This document shows, one piece after another, positions 26,119 to 34,760 of a stretch of 64,000 bases of DNA (its first letter is position 1; each line of letters starts with the position of its first letter). The notes below the pieces were generated by a model. That model was not told where the DNA came from. It did no database searches and was given only the letters and a program-made list of their open reading frames with translations. The stretch comes from an uncultured Erythrobacter sp. (lineage in GTDB: Bacteria > Pseudomonadota > Alphaproteobacteria > Sphingomonadales > Sphingomonadaceae): NCBI GenBank assembly GCA_913055155.1, contig CAJXJR010000003.1, forward strand, positions 186,001-250,000, given 5' to 3'. Both the position numbers and the translations under genes were made by a program.

Positions 26119-26466
26119 ATGACCATGCAGAACACCAAGGGCCGTTACGATATTGCCGCACAGGAAGATCGTAGCGCACCGCGCACCAAGATCATGATCC
26201 CCGCCCAATTGCGGGGTTCGGGCATGCGTGCCTTCCAGACGGTGGTGAACGACCTGTCGCTGTCGGGCTTCTCCGCCACGGCACTGAACCGTATGCACCC
26301 CGGTTCGGTGTGCTGGCTGACGCTGCCGGGGCTCGAATCGCTGCAGGCCGAAGTGGTGTGGTGGGAAAACGGCATGGCCGGTTGCGCCTTCACCAACCTG
26401 CTTTCGCCCATCGTGCACGACAACATCCTGGCCCGCTATCGCGGCGACGGCACCTATCGCGGCTAA
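26119..26466 (+). CDS. PilZ domain protein
   Basis: 115-residue single PilZ domain, a likely cyclic-di-GMP receptor; cytosolic. I choose ATG at 26119 (MTMQNTKGRYD) over the track's 26086. Binding motifs RSAPRTK (RxxxR-like) and NDLSLSGFSA (D/NxSxxG) are present. Monocistronic between the SDR and a strong terminator. A CtrA-like box upstream suggests cell-cycle or motility control, inference only. Confidence 0.85.
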   Translation: MTMQNTKGRYDIAAQEDRSAPRTKIMIPAQLRGSGMRAFQTVVNDLSLSGFSATALNRMHPGSVCWLTLPGLESLQAEVVWWENGMAGCAFTNLLSPIVHDNILARYRGDGTYRG

Positions 26467-26489
26467 GCTTCGCTGACAGGGGACTTGGG

Positions 26490-26513
26490 AAAGGGCGCTG
26501 CGGCGCCCTTTTT
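26490..26513 (+). terminator. Intrinsic terminator after the PilZ gene
   Basis: Perfect hairpin AAAGGGCGC-TGCG-GCGCCCTTT followed by a T-run, between convergent genes. The A-run on the other side makes it potentially bidirectional. Confidence 0.85.
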
Positions 26514-26523
26514 CGTGCGCGTT

Positions 26524-27327
26524 CTAACCCAGCCAGTGGCGACGGTTGGCAGGATCGCGCAGCTTCAGCACAACCGCCGCAATCACCAGCAGGCCGGACA
26601 GCATGGTTGCATAGGCGATGACTGGCGCGGCCTGCCCACCCTGGGCGTAGATCGCCAGCAAGGCCCACAGGAATACCGCGGCGTAGATCGGGTTTCCCCG
26701 CCCGCGCCACGCGGCCACCGCCACGATGATGCCGCCCACCACCGTCACGGCGGCAGCCAGCATGGCGTTCGCGCCACCGGCATCGACGCCGTAATAGGTC
26801 AAGGTGGCAGCGATGTTGACGATGCTGGCAGCCGTCAGCCACGCCGCCAGTGCGCTGAGCGGCAGCACCACCAGCCAGCGCTCGCCCCGCGTGAAGCCTC
26901 TCTGCGTGCCCACCAGGATGCGGTAGACCGTCATCAGGCAAGCCAAAGCCGTCAGGATGATCGCCACCGAGATCGCCGTCAGGGCGTAGAACTGGGTGTA
27001 GACCGCCCACATGCCGATCGCGGCAAATGCGCCTGCCACGGGCCAGCCGATCCGGCCCAGCAAGGCACTGTCGCGCTGGGCTGGCAGGGCCTGGTACACG
27101 GCGAACAGGAACGACCCGGCAAACAGCGGGCCCCAGATGGCAAAGGCCCAGCCAGACGGCGTCAGCAAGGTGCGCGTAGCGTCCGAGCGTTCCTGGATCG
27201 GATCGCCAAGACCCAGGCTGGGCAGGAACGTCGCGCCGATCTCCAGCACCATCGCCAGGATCACGACCACGCGTTGCGGTGTGCTGCGCGATGCAGGGGC
27301 GTGCGGTGTTGCAGTCCGAGTTGCCAT
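26524..27327 (-). CDS. TspO/MBR-like multi-pass membrane protein
   Basis: 267 residues, about seven to eight hydrophobic helices, inner membrane. The segment PSGWAFAIWGPLFAGSFLFAVYQ resembles the first half of TspO/MBR (tryptophan-rich sensory) proteins, but the protein is about 100 residues longer than classical TspO. I therefore call it TspO-like rather than TspO; ligand (porphyrin or other) is unknown. 38 bp downstream of the tricorn-like protease on the same strand, possibly its last co-transcribed gene. Confidence 0.65.
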   Translation of the reverse strand: MATRTATPHAPASRSTPQRVVVILAMVLEIGATFLPSLGLGDPIQERSDATRTLLTPSGWAFAIWGPLFAGSFLFAVYQALPAQRDSALLGRIGWPVAGAFAAIGMWAVYTQFYALTAISVAIILTALACLMTVYRILVGTQRGFTRGERWLVVLPLSALAAWLTAASIVNIAATLTYYGVDAGGANAMLAAAVTVVGGIIVAVAAWRGRGNPIYAAVFLWALLAIYAQGGQAAPVIAYATMLSGLLVIAAVVLKLRDPANRRHWLG

Positions 27328-27365
27328 GGAACGCTAACGACGCCAGTTCGCCACGGTTCCCGCCC

Positions 27366-30300
27366 TCAGTTCCCCAAGGGGCGCACGTCGCCAGCGCGCG
27401 TGCCCAGCGGCGGCAACGGTTGCGGTACCAACGGCGTAATCGGTTCTGCCGCGATCCGTTGCTCCAGCAGCGCAATCGCCGCCTGCAACTGTGCATCGGT
27501 GCCCTGGAAGCGGGCGTGCGGCATGTTCTCCACCTCGTAATCGGGCGCAATGCCGTGGCCTTCGACGATCCAGCGGCCGTCGATGGCATATTGCGCGTTC
27601 TCGGCAATGCGCACCGCACCGTTATCGACCAGCCGGTTGCGATCGGACAGCCAGATGCCCGCCCCGGCCGTGCGCGTGCCCACCAGCGGCGCGAGGCCCA
27701 GCGACTTGATACCGGCAGCAAAGGTCTCGCCATCGGAATAGGTGCGTTCGTCGATCAGCACGGCCACGTGCCCGCGATAGGCGTTCTGCATGTTGGTGAT
27801 GGCAACGCCGGTGCCGTCCGGATTGGTCCAGAAGGCCCACGGCTGGCGCATCAGCATGCCGATGATGATCGAATCGATATTGCCGCCATTGTTGTTACGC
27901 ACGTCGATGATCAGCCCGTCCTTGTCGAGCTGGGCAAAATAGTCGCGGGCGAAGCTGGCGACATCGCCCGAACCCATCGCGCGCAGGTGCAGGTAGCCGA
28001 TATCGCCGCCCGACATCTGCTGCGTTGCGGCGCGGTTGCCTTCGACGAAGTCGTAGTAGCTGGCCATGCGCACGCCATCGAAGGTCATCGGCTCGACAAT
28101 GGCGCTGACCGGGGTGCGACCGCGCGCAAGGTCAAGCCGCACCTGCTGCCCGGCCTTGGATGCCAGCGCCAGGCGCAGGTCCGCAAGCGAGGCGACCGGG
28201 CGCCCATCCACGCGCTGGATCACGTCACCCACCTGCACGTCCACGCCGGGACGGCGCAGCGGCGGGCGTGTGGCGACAAGGTCGTCTTCCGCCATGTAGA
28301 TCGAATCGATGCGCAGGCCGCCTGCCACCGGCGTGTAGCGCGCACCCAGGAAAGCCATCTGGCTGTTCTCGGTATCCTCCGGCAAGTCACCGGGGCGCAC
28401 CTGGCTGTGCAGGATGCCCAGTTGCGAAGCCATCAGGCCCAGCACGGTATTGAGTTCTGCCCGATGGCCGATCCGGCCCAGCAGCGGCTCTACCTGCGCG
28501 CGCACGTCGTTCCAGTCGACCCCGCGCAGCGCCGGATCGTAGGCGAAATCGCGGTGCATGCGCCATGCGTCCACGAACATCTGGTGCCACTCGGCCACCG
28601 GGTCGATGGCGGGGTGCCAGTCGGAAAGGCGCACGCGGGCCGGCGCCATCTCGTCGGGCTTCTTGGCAGCTGCAGGCACCAGCGAAATCGTGGGGTCGCC
28701 GCCGCTGCCGGTAATCAGCATCGCGGTCTCGCCATCGGCGGACAGTCCGAAGCCCATCACGTTCTCGGCGAAAGTCTCTTCCTCCGGATCGCGCCGATCG
28801 ATCTTGATCGAGACCAGCGTATCGCCGCGCATGGTGTAAAGGAAATCGTCGGTCGCCAGCAGGCCGTTCTCCACACCGGGATCGGTGGGCAGCTTGTACA
28901 GCCGCTGCGCCAGCCCTTCGAGCACGACGTTGGCAGGGCCGGTCTCTTCGGCCTCCTCGCCGCCCGCACCGGAGCCGCCGCCCTGCTCCTCCCCGTCGTC
29001 GCCCGTCTGCGTCAGCTCGTTCTCTTCGGTGAAGCGGAACCCGGCCTCCGGATCGAGCTGCAGCGCGTAGAGTTCGCCGCGGTTCGGGAAGTCCACACCC
29101 ATGTTGCGATCGCCCCACGGGCTGCCCGGCGAGGGATCGAAATTGCGGTTGGAGATGAAATAGAGCCACGCGCCGTCATGCGCGAAGGCAGGCGCATAGT
29201 CGTGATACTTGCCAGAGGTGGCCATGACCCGCTCACCCGAGGCGACATTCTGCACCCAGATATCGGCGGTGTTGCCGTTGTTGCGACGCGAAGCTTCGGA
29301 ATAGGCGATGTAGGCACCGTCGGGCGAGAAGGTGACATCGCGGAAGGCCGAGTCGTCGCCCGTGTCGTTTTCGGCCAGCAGGGTGATGCGCCCGGTGGCA
29401 ACGTCCACGCGCTGCAGCCGCGCCTCCTTGTCCCACACCACCAGCGAATTGCCATCGGGCGACACCGCGAAAGACCAGATGTGCGCATCATACCCGCGCG
29501 TGATCGCCACGGGCTCGCCAGAGCCATCGGCGGGCATGGCATAGACATCGCCCTGCTCCCCTTGGTCCAGCACCAGGAACACATGCTCGCCATCGGGGCC
29601 TTCCACGGCTTCGCGGGCACGCGCGTCCAGTGGGATCGCCAGTTCCACGCGGCGCCGTTCGCCGGTCGCGCCCAGTGCCGCCCGTCCGCGCGCGGTCACG
29701 GCCACGGCCTCACCCGAAGGCGAAATCCGCGCCTGCTCGATCAGGCTCAGCGGATTTTCCAGCGCGCGCACGCGGGCCTGTTCGCGGTCGGTGACGATAT
29801 CCAGCGCCAGCGTCTGCATGGTGCCGCCACCAGTGGAGAAAACGTGGATGTCCGCGCCGTTCTGCAGGAACACCTCGCCGCCATCCATGCTGGCCTGCAG
29901 CACCGGGAACGGCAGTTCGGGCGAATCCTGTCGCACCCCGCTGCCATCCTCGGCCACGGACCACACGGCATCGGCGCCGCTCTTGTCGGAAATGAAGTAG
30001 ATGCGCCCGCCATGGGCCATCGGCATACGGATCGGAGCGCCGAAGTCGGCCAGCAGCTGCGTCGCCTCTTCATTGCTGCCCATCGTCCAGCGCCACAGCT
30101 GCGCCATGCCGCCGCCGCGATAGAGCACGGCGTTGTCGCTGGAGCGCGCACGCAGGCCCCGGCGGCTGAAGAACAGCGTGCCGTCCTGGCCGAAGGTGGC
30201 GTCGTTGGCGCGCCACAGCGGGATCGGCGTCGCCTCGCCGCCGCTGGGGTCGACAGTGTAGAGGATCTCTGTCTGCCCCGCCCCTTGCAGGCTGTTGGCA

Positions 30301-30662
30301 AAGATAACCCGGCCATCGGGCGTCCAGCCCACTGTGCGCACGCTGCCGCCCTGGAAGGTCAGCCGCAGCGGCGATCCGCCGGCCACGGGCATGACGTAGA
30401 CATCGCGCGGACTGTCATAGCTGGCGGTGAAGGCCACCATGCTGCCATCGGGCGACACGACCGGATCTGTCTCCTCCTGCTCGTGGTTGGTCAGCCGTAT
30501 GGCCGATCCCCCAGATCGCGCCGCGCGCCACAGGTCGCCTTCGCTGGCGAACACCAGCACGTCGCCACGCGCCGCCGGGTACTGGTAGAAACCCTCCTCT
30601 GCCAGCGCAGGCACGGCGGTGGAGGCGAGCAGGACGGCGGCGATTGCGGTAAGGCGCTTCAT
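27366..30662 (-). CDS. Tricorn-like S41 family peptidase, exported
   Basis: Large serine protease of the tricorn/S41 class. 1098 residues from ATG at 30662 (MKRLTAIAAVLLASTAVPALA, signal peptide); the track's upstream extension to 31259 is out-of-gene. Order: signal peptide, N-terminal beta-propeller repeats (SPDGSMVAFTASYDSPRDVYV and similar) over about residues 25-640, an acidic Gly-rich insert (GEEQGGGSGAGGEEAEE), a PDZ-like domain (DVQVGDVIQRVDGRPV) and the S41 core. The core holds DVRNNNGGNIDS and the nucleophile region RTYSDGETFAAG, matching the tricorn SDGxxF site. Being secreted sets it apart from cytosolic archaeal tricorn. Confidence 0.92.
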   Translation of the reverse strand: MKRLTAIAAVLLASTAVPALAEEGFYQYPAARGDVLVFASEGDLWRAARSGGSAIRLTNHEQEETDPVVSPDGSMVAFTASYDSPRDVYVMPVAGGSPLRLTFQGGSVRTVGWTPDGRVIFANSLQGAGQTEILYTVDPSGGEATPIPLWRANDATFGQDGTLFFSRRGLRARSSDNAVLYRGGGMAQLWRWTMGSNEEATQLLADFGAPIRMPMAHGGRIYFISDKSGADAVWSVAEDGSGVRQDSPELPFPVLQASMDGGEVFLQNGADIHVFSTGGGTMQTLALDIVTDREQARVRALENPLSLIEQARISPSGEAVAVTARGRAALGATGERRRVELAIPLDARAREAVEGPDGEHVFLVLDQGEQGDVYAMPADGSGEPVAITRGYDAHIWSFAVSPDGNSLVVWDKEARLQRVDVATGRITLLAENDTGDDSAFRDVTFSPDGAYIAYSEASRRNNGNTADIWVQNVASGERVMATSGKYHDYAPAFAHDGAWLYFISNRNFDPSPGSPWGDRNMGVDFPNRGELYALQLDPEAGFRFTEENELTQTGDDGEEQGGGSGAGGEEAEETGPANVVLEGLAQRLYKLPTDPGVENGLLATDDFLYTMRGDTLVSIKIDRRDPEEETFAENVMGFGLSADGETAMLITGSGGDPTISLVPAAAKKPDEMAPARVRLSDWHPAIDPVAEWHQMFVDAWRMHRDFAYDPALRGVDWNDVRAQVEPLLGRIGHRAELNTVLGLMASQLGILHSQVRPGDLPEDTENSQMAFLGARYTPVAGGLRIDSIYMAEDDLVATRPPLRRPGVDVQVGDVIQRVDGRPVASLADLRLALASKAGQQVRLDLARGRTPVSAIVEPMTFDGVRMASYYDFVEGNRAATQQMSGGDIGYLHLRAMGSGDVASFARDYFAQLDKDGLIIDVRNNNGGNIDSIIIGMLMRQPWAFWTNPDGTGVAITNMQNAYRGHVAVLIDERTYSDGETFAAGIKSLGLAPLVGTRTAGAGIWLSDRNRLVDNGAVRIAENAQYAIDGRWIVEGHGIAPDYEVENMPHARFQGTDAQLQAAIALLEQRIAAEPITPLVPQPLPPLGTRAGDVRPLGN

Positions 30663-30787
30663 CGTTAGAATGTCTCCAGATCGGGAAACCGGGACAATGA
30701 CCAGCCGCGACTGGTTGCGCAAGATACAAGATCGCGCGCACGAGACTGTTCTGCGAACAGCTGATGTTGCCAGACCAATGCCCCGGC

Positions 30788-32029
30788 TCAGTTCGCCATC
30801 GGCTCCGCAGGTTCGCCGCCATAGACGCCGGTCTCGCCCCGGCGCGCATCGACGGCAGCCTGCACCGCGGCGTAGAACCGGTTGCGCTCCAGCCCCTCGC
30901 CCCCGCCACCGGTGGAATTGCGCCAGTTGGAATGGGTGGCGATCACCAGGTCGCGCACCGGATCGATGAAGATGCCCTGCCCGTAAAGGCCGCTGGCGGC
31001 ATAGGCGCCGCCCGGATAGGTCCACCACTGGTAAGCATAGCCGCGATCGAAGCGCCCGGTTTCGAAGGCGGGGGTAGTTGCCTCCTCGAACCAGCCTTCG
31101 GGCACCACATGCTCCCCCCCGGCCATGCCGCCGCCCATGGCGAAAAGGCCGAACCGCGCCATGTCCCGGGTGCTGGCCTGGATGCAGCAGCCGGAAATCT
31201 CGCTGCCGCTGTTGGACAGCAGCCAGGTGGCATCCTGCTCCATCCCGAACGGTGCCCACACCTTTTCGGAAAGGTAATCCGCCAGGTTCTTGCCCGTGGC
31301 ATTGCGCACCAGCACGCCGATCAGGTTGGTTTCCCCGGTGTTGTAAAGCCAGCGCGTGCCCGGCTCCGCCTCGCGCGGGAGCTGGCGCATGTAATCGACC
31401 AGCGAATCGACGCCTTCCTCGGTAGAGACGTGTTCATTGAACTGCGCGACGTCGCTCTGCGGGTCGAAATAGTCCTCGTTCCACTTCACGCCGCTGCTCA
31501 TCGTCAACAACTGGCGGATCGTCACCCCGTCGTAGCCGGAGCCAGCCAGTTCGGGAATGTACTTGGTCACCGGGTCGTCGACGCTGTCGATATAGCCATC
31601 GGCAATCGCGGCCCCCACCAGCGTGGAGGTAAAGCTCTTTGCGGCAGAGAAACTGGTCCACTTGCCCTCGGCGCTGAAATCGAGGCCATAGCGTTCCAAC
31701 ACCACCTCGCCATCGTAAACCACCACCACCCCGGCGGCGTTCTGCTCTTCCATGAAGGCGTCCATGTCGAAATCGCCCAGGTCCAGCGGCTGGCCATCCG
31801 GCAATGGATAGGTCGCTTCACCAGCCTCGATCACGCGCGCCTGCGCCAGCGCGGGGAAGCGGTCCATGGCGCGGAAGGCTGCGGTGCGCGTTTCCTCCGG
31901 CCAGAACAGCACGTCGCGATCTGTCGGCATGTTGGCCAGGACATCGCGCTGGTCCTGATCCAGCGACAGCCAGAACGCGCCGCCGATGATCGCCAGCAAG
32001 GCTATGATGCCGAGAATCCATTTCTTCAT
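30788..32029 (-). CDS. Serine hydrolase, beta-lactamase/NylB-like family
   Basis: 413 residues from ATG at 32029 (MKKWILGIIALLAIIGGAFWL), an N-terminal membrane anchor or signal, then a class C beta-lactamase fold. Active-site SAAK (SxxK) lies in SFSAAKSFTSTLVG near residue 170; the Tyr region is GTRWLYNTGETNLIG, similar to 6-aminohexanoate-dimer hydrolase-like proteins. Substrate unknown; ester or amide hydrolysis in the periplasm is expected. Its ATG overlaps the cfa stop (ATGA), so the two are coupled. Confidence 0.88.
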   Translation of the reverse strand: MKKWILGIIALLAIIGGAFWLSLDQDQRDVLANMPTDRDVLFWPEETRTAAFRAMDRFPALAQARVIEAGEATYPLPDGQPLDLGDFDMDAFMEEQNAAGVVVVYDGEVVLERYGLDFSAEGKWTSFSAAKSFTSTLVGAAIADGYIDSVDDPVTKYIPELAGSGYDGVTIRQLLTMSSGVKWNEDYFDPQSDVAQFNEHVSTEEGVDSLVDYMRQLPREAEPGTRWLYNTGETNLIGVLVRNATGKNLADYLSEKVWAPFGMEQDATWLLSNSGSEISGCCIQASTRDMARFGLFAMGGGMAGGEHVVPEGWFEEATTPAFETGRFDRGYAYQWWTYPGGAYAASGLYGQGIFIDPVRDLVIATHSNWRNSTGGGGEGLERNRFYAAVQAAVDARRGETGVYGGEPAEPMAN

Positions 32030-33264
32030 GTGCTTTCCTTCACCAGGGTCACCTGGCTGACGGTGATCCCGCCGCCACGAAACCCGCCTTCGCAATACAT
32101 CAGGTAGAACCGCCAGAGGTCACGGAACCGCGTGTCGAACCCGGCGGGCAGGCGCCCGGCCTCACAGGCGGCATTGAACCGCTCGCGCCAGCACTTCAGC
32201 GTTTCGGCGTAGTCCTCGCCGAAATCGTGCTGGTCGGTCCACGCCAGCCCGCGCTCTTCGGCCAGGCGCCGGAACTCGCTGGCGCGGATCAGCATGCCGC
32301 CGGGAAAGACATAGGCCTGGATGAAATCGGCGCTGGCGGCATAGGCATCGAAGATCGGCTCGGCGATGGCGATATACTGGATCGCCGCGCGCCCACCCGG
32401 CTTAAGGTTGCGCGCCACGCAATCCATGAAATCCGGCCAGTATTCGCGCCCCAGCGCCTCCACCATCTCGACGCTGACGATGGCATCGAACTGCCTCGCC
32501 ATGTCGCGGTAGTCGCGCTTTTCGAAGCTGGGCCCGGCATTGCGTTCGCGCGCCCATTCCAGCTGGCTGTCGGAAATGCTGATGGCGGTAACGTCATGCC
32601 CTTGCCCAGCCAGGTGCGCGGCAAGCGAGCCCCAGCCGCAGCCGATCTCCAGCACGCTGTGCGCGTCCCCGATCCGCTGCGACAGCGCCTGCCACTTGCG
32701 CCTCTGCGCCGCTTCCAGCCCGTCGTCGCCGAAGTCCAGGGCACTGGAATAGGTCATCGTCGGGTCCAGCCAACTGGCATAGAAATCGTTGCCGAGGTCG
32801 TAATGCGCGTGGATGTTCTTTTCCGCACCTTCGCGGGTGTTGCGCTTCAGCGCGTGGGCGGCCTTCGCCAGCCATCGCCACGGCCCCTTGGCCCGCGCGG
32901 TATCGCCCAGCGACACGGCATTTGCCATGAAGAGCGCGAACAGCGGCACCGGATCGGGGCTGGACCACTCGCCCGCTTCCCATGCCTGGTACCAGCCGAC
33001 CGAACCGCCCGTGGCCAGCCGCAGCAATGCACGCCAGTCGTGCAGCGCCACCTCGCATTCGAAGCCGGGCGCATTGCCGCCCAGCGTCCGCTTGCTGCCA
33101 TCGGGCAAGGTCGCGTGGATCGCCCCGCTGGCAAGCCCTTTGTCGATGCGATCGAGAATACCCTTGACGGCAGGCACGAACAGGCGCGCCAGCAGACCGG
33201 GTTTCGACCCGAACCGCCGGCCGCTTTCCAGCAATATCTCTCCGCGTGCGTGACCCGCCTCCAT
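32026..33264 (-). CDS. cfa: Cyclopropane-fatty-acyl-phospholipid synthase
   Basis: SAM-dependent methylene addition to unsaturated acyl chains of membrane lipids; membrane-associated. 412 residues. SAM motif VLEIGCGWGSLAAHLA, the N-terminal HYDLGNDFYASWLDPTMTYS signature, SVEMVEALGREYW and C-terminal YLMYCEGGFRGG. It lies 55 bp after the photolyase stop and runs into the serine hydrolase. In Rhodobacter both cfa and photolyase are in the singlet-oxygen sigma-E regulon, so the pairing suggests light or oxidative stress control. Confidence 0.95.
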   Translation of the reverse strand: MEAGHARGEILLESGRRFGSKPGLLARLFVPAVKGILDRIDKGLASGAIHATLPDGSKRTLGGNAPGFECEVALHDWRALLRLATGGSVGWYQAWEAGEWSSPDPVPLFALFMANAVSLGDTARAKGPWRWLAKAAHALKRNTREGAEKNIHAHYDLGNDFYASWLDPTMTYSSALDFGDDGLEAAQRRKWQALSQRIGDAHSVLEIGCGWGSLAAHLAGQGHDVTAISISDSQLEWARERNAGPSFEKRDYRDMARQFDAIVSVEMVEALGREYWPDFMDCVARNLKPGGRAAIQYIAIAEPIFDAYAASADFIQAYVFPGGMLIRASEFRRLAEERGLAWTDQHDFGEDYAETLKCWRERFNAACEAGRLPAGFDTRFRDLWRFYLMYCEGGFRGGGITVSQVTLVKEST

Positions 33265-33319
33265 GCGCCGCGTTATGACGCTGCGAGGTCAGCTTCTCAA
33301 GGCGTGTTTACACAGGTGT

Positions 33320-34711
33320 TTATTCCTTGGACGCACGGTAGGTCTCCAGCGCCCGTTCACGCGCTTCCTTGTGCCCGATCAGCTTGGCCGGATAGGCCGA
33401 CGGCTTGCAGCCGTGCGCTTCGGGATCGTGCACGTAGGGGTCGTCCAGCTCCGCCAGTTCGGGCACCCAGGTGCGGATATAGTCGCCGGCGTGGAACTTC
33501 TCGCTCTGACTCAGCGGGGCCATGATGCGCACGAACATGTTGGAGTCGACGCCCGTGCCGCTGACCCATTGCCAGTTGGTGCCGTTGCTGGCGTAGTCGG
33601 CATCGACCAGCGTATCCCAGAACCAGTGCTCGCCATGGCGCCAGTCGATCAGCAGGTGCTTGACCAGGAAACTGGCGGCAATCATGCGTACGCGGTTGTG
33701 CATCCAGCCGGTTGCCCACAGCTGGCGCATCCCGGCATCGACGATGGGGTATCCGGTGCGCCCTCTTTGCCAGGCTTCCAGCTCCTCCTGGATGCGGTGG
33801 CCGCGGTTGGGATTGCGCCAGAAGCTTTCGTCGTATCCGTCGCGATAGGGTTCCTGCGTGTAGCCGGGAAATTCGCAGATCAGGTTCTGTGCATAGTCGC
33901 GCCACACCAGTTCGGCCTTGAACATGCGCGCACCCCCGCCGGGTCGAGAGCCGATGCGGTCCCACAGCATGCGCGGGGAAACCTCGCCGAAATGCAGGTG
34001 CGGGGAAAGGCGACTGGTGGCGTCTTCGGCTGGCAGGTTGCGATCGTCAGAGTAGTCCGCGATCACATCGAGGAAGGCATCGAACCGGTCCATCGCCGCA
34101 GCGGTGCCGTGCAGGCCGGACCAGTAATCGCGCATGTCGCCTGCCCAGTCGGGCTTAGTCGGCAGCAGGTCCAGGTCTTCCAGCGACAGGCTGCCCGGCC
34201 ACGTATCCGGGCTGGAAAGGCTCGGTTCGGGAAGGATGTCGAAGCCGTCGATGGCTTCGAACATGGCGTTCTTGAACGGGGTGAAGATCTTGTACGGGCT
34301 ACCCGACCCCGTCGTCACGGCGCCCGGCGGCAGCAGGTAATTGCCGTCGTGCAATTGCAGGCTGAGCCGTTCTTTCAGCTTGCCTTGCGCGCGGCGCCAC
34401 CATGGCTCGTAATGGCGCAGGGCATGTACCGCTTTCGCGCCCGTCTCTTCCGCCAGCCTGCACAGTTCCTCCACCACGTCGCCGCGCCGGATAACCAGCT
34501 GCGAATGGTGGCGGGCAAGGTCTGCCTGCAAGGCTTCCAGCGCGTGATGCAGCCACCAGCGGCTGGCCCCGCCCATCCGGCGGTCACCGGGTGTCTCGTC
34601 GTCAAGGATGTAGACCGGGATGACAGGCCCGGCCTGTGAAGCGGCGGTGAAAGCGGCCTGGTCGGCCAGGCGCAGGTCGCGCCGCAACCAGACGATTTGT
34701 GGTTCGGACAA
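33320..34711 (-). CDS. phrB: Deoxyribodipyrimidine photolyase
   Basis: Light-driven repair of cyclobutane pyrimidine dimers; cytosolic, FAD plus antenna. 463 residues beginning at TTG 34711 (read as MSEPQIVWLRRDLRL), with AGGGAAA about 8 bp upstream. FAD-binding C-terminal domain: WRDYAQNL, GYPIVDAGMRQLWATGWMHN and WQWVSGTGVDSNMFVRI, including the electron-transfer tryptophans of class I enzymes. First gene of a probable phrB-cfa-hydrolase unit under an EcfG-type promoter. Confidence 0.95.
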   Translation of the reverse strand: MSEPQIVWLRRDLRLADQAAFTAASQAGPVIPVYILDDETPGDRRMGGASRWWLHHALEALQADLARHHSQLVIRRGDVVEELCRLAEETGAKAVHALRHYEPWWRRAQGKLKERLSLQLHDGNYLLPPGAVTTGSGSPYKIFTPFKNAMFEAIDGFDILPEPSLSSPDTWPGSLSLEDLDLLPTKPDWAGDMRDYWSGLHGTAAAMDRFDAFLDVIADYSDDRNLPAEDATSRLSPHLHFGEVSPRMLWDRIGSRPGGGARMFKAELVWRDYAQNLICEFPGYTQEPYRDGYDESFWRNPNRGHRIQEELEAWQRGRTGYPIVDAGMRQLWATGWMHNRVRMIAASFLVKHLLIDWRHGEHWFWDTLVDADYASNGTNWQWVSGTGVDSNMFVRIMAPLSQSEKFHAGDYIRTWVPELAELDDPYVHDPEAHGCKPSAYPAKLIGHKEARERALETYRASKE

Positions 34712-34734
34712 TTTACGTTTCCCTTCGTGCGGGC

Positions 34735-34760
34735 AACGCTATCAGTTTCCGCCCGGTTCC
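34735..34760 (-). promoter_or_regulatory. EcfG (general stress response) promoter match upstream of phrB
   Basis: Minus strand: GGAAC-N17-CGTT, an exact match, counted, to the alphaproteobacterial EcfG consensus. It ends 23 bp before the photolyase TTG start, inside the 3' end of the preceding gene. Confidence 0.6.

Noticed and set aside
27279-30668. 1129-residue plus-strand ORF
   Set aside because: Antisense of the tricorn-like protease; composition typical of a reverse-strand artefact.
30663-31259. N-terminal 199 residues of the ORF-track entry 27366-31259
   Set aside because: Out-of-frame read through the serine hydrolase gene; the signal peptide at 30662 marks the true start.
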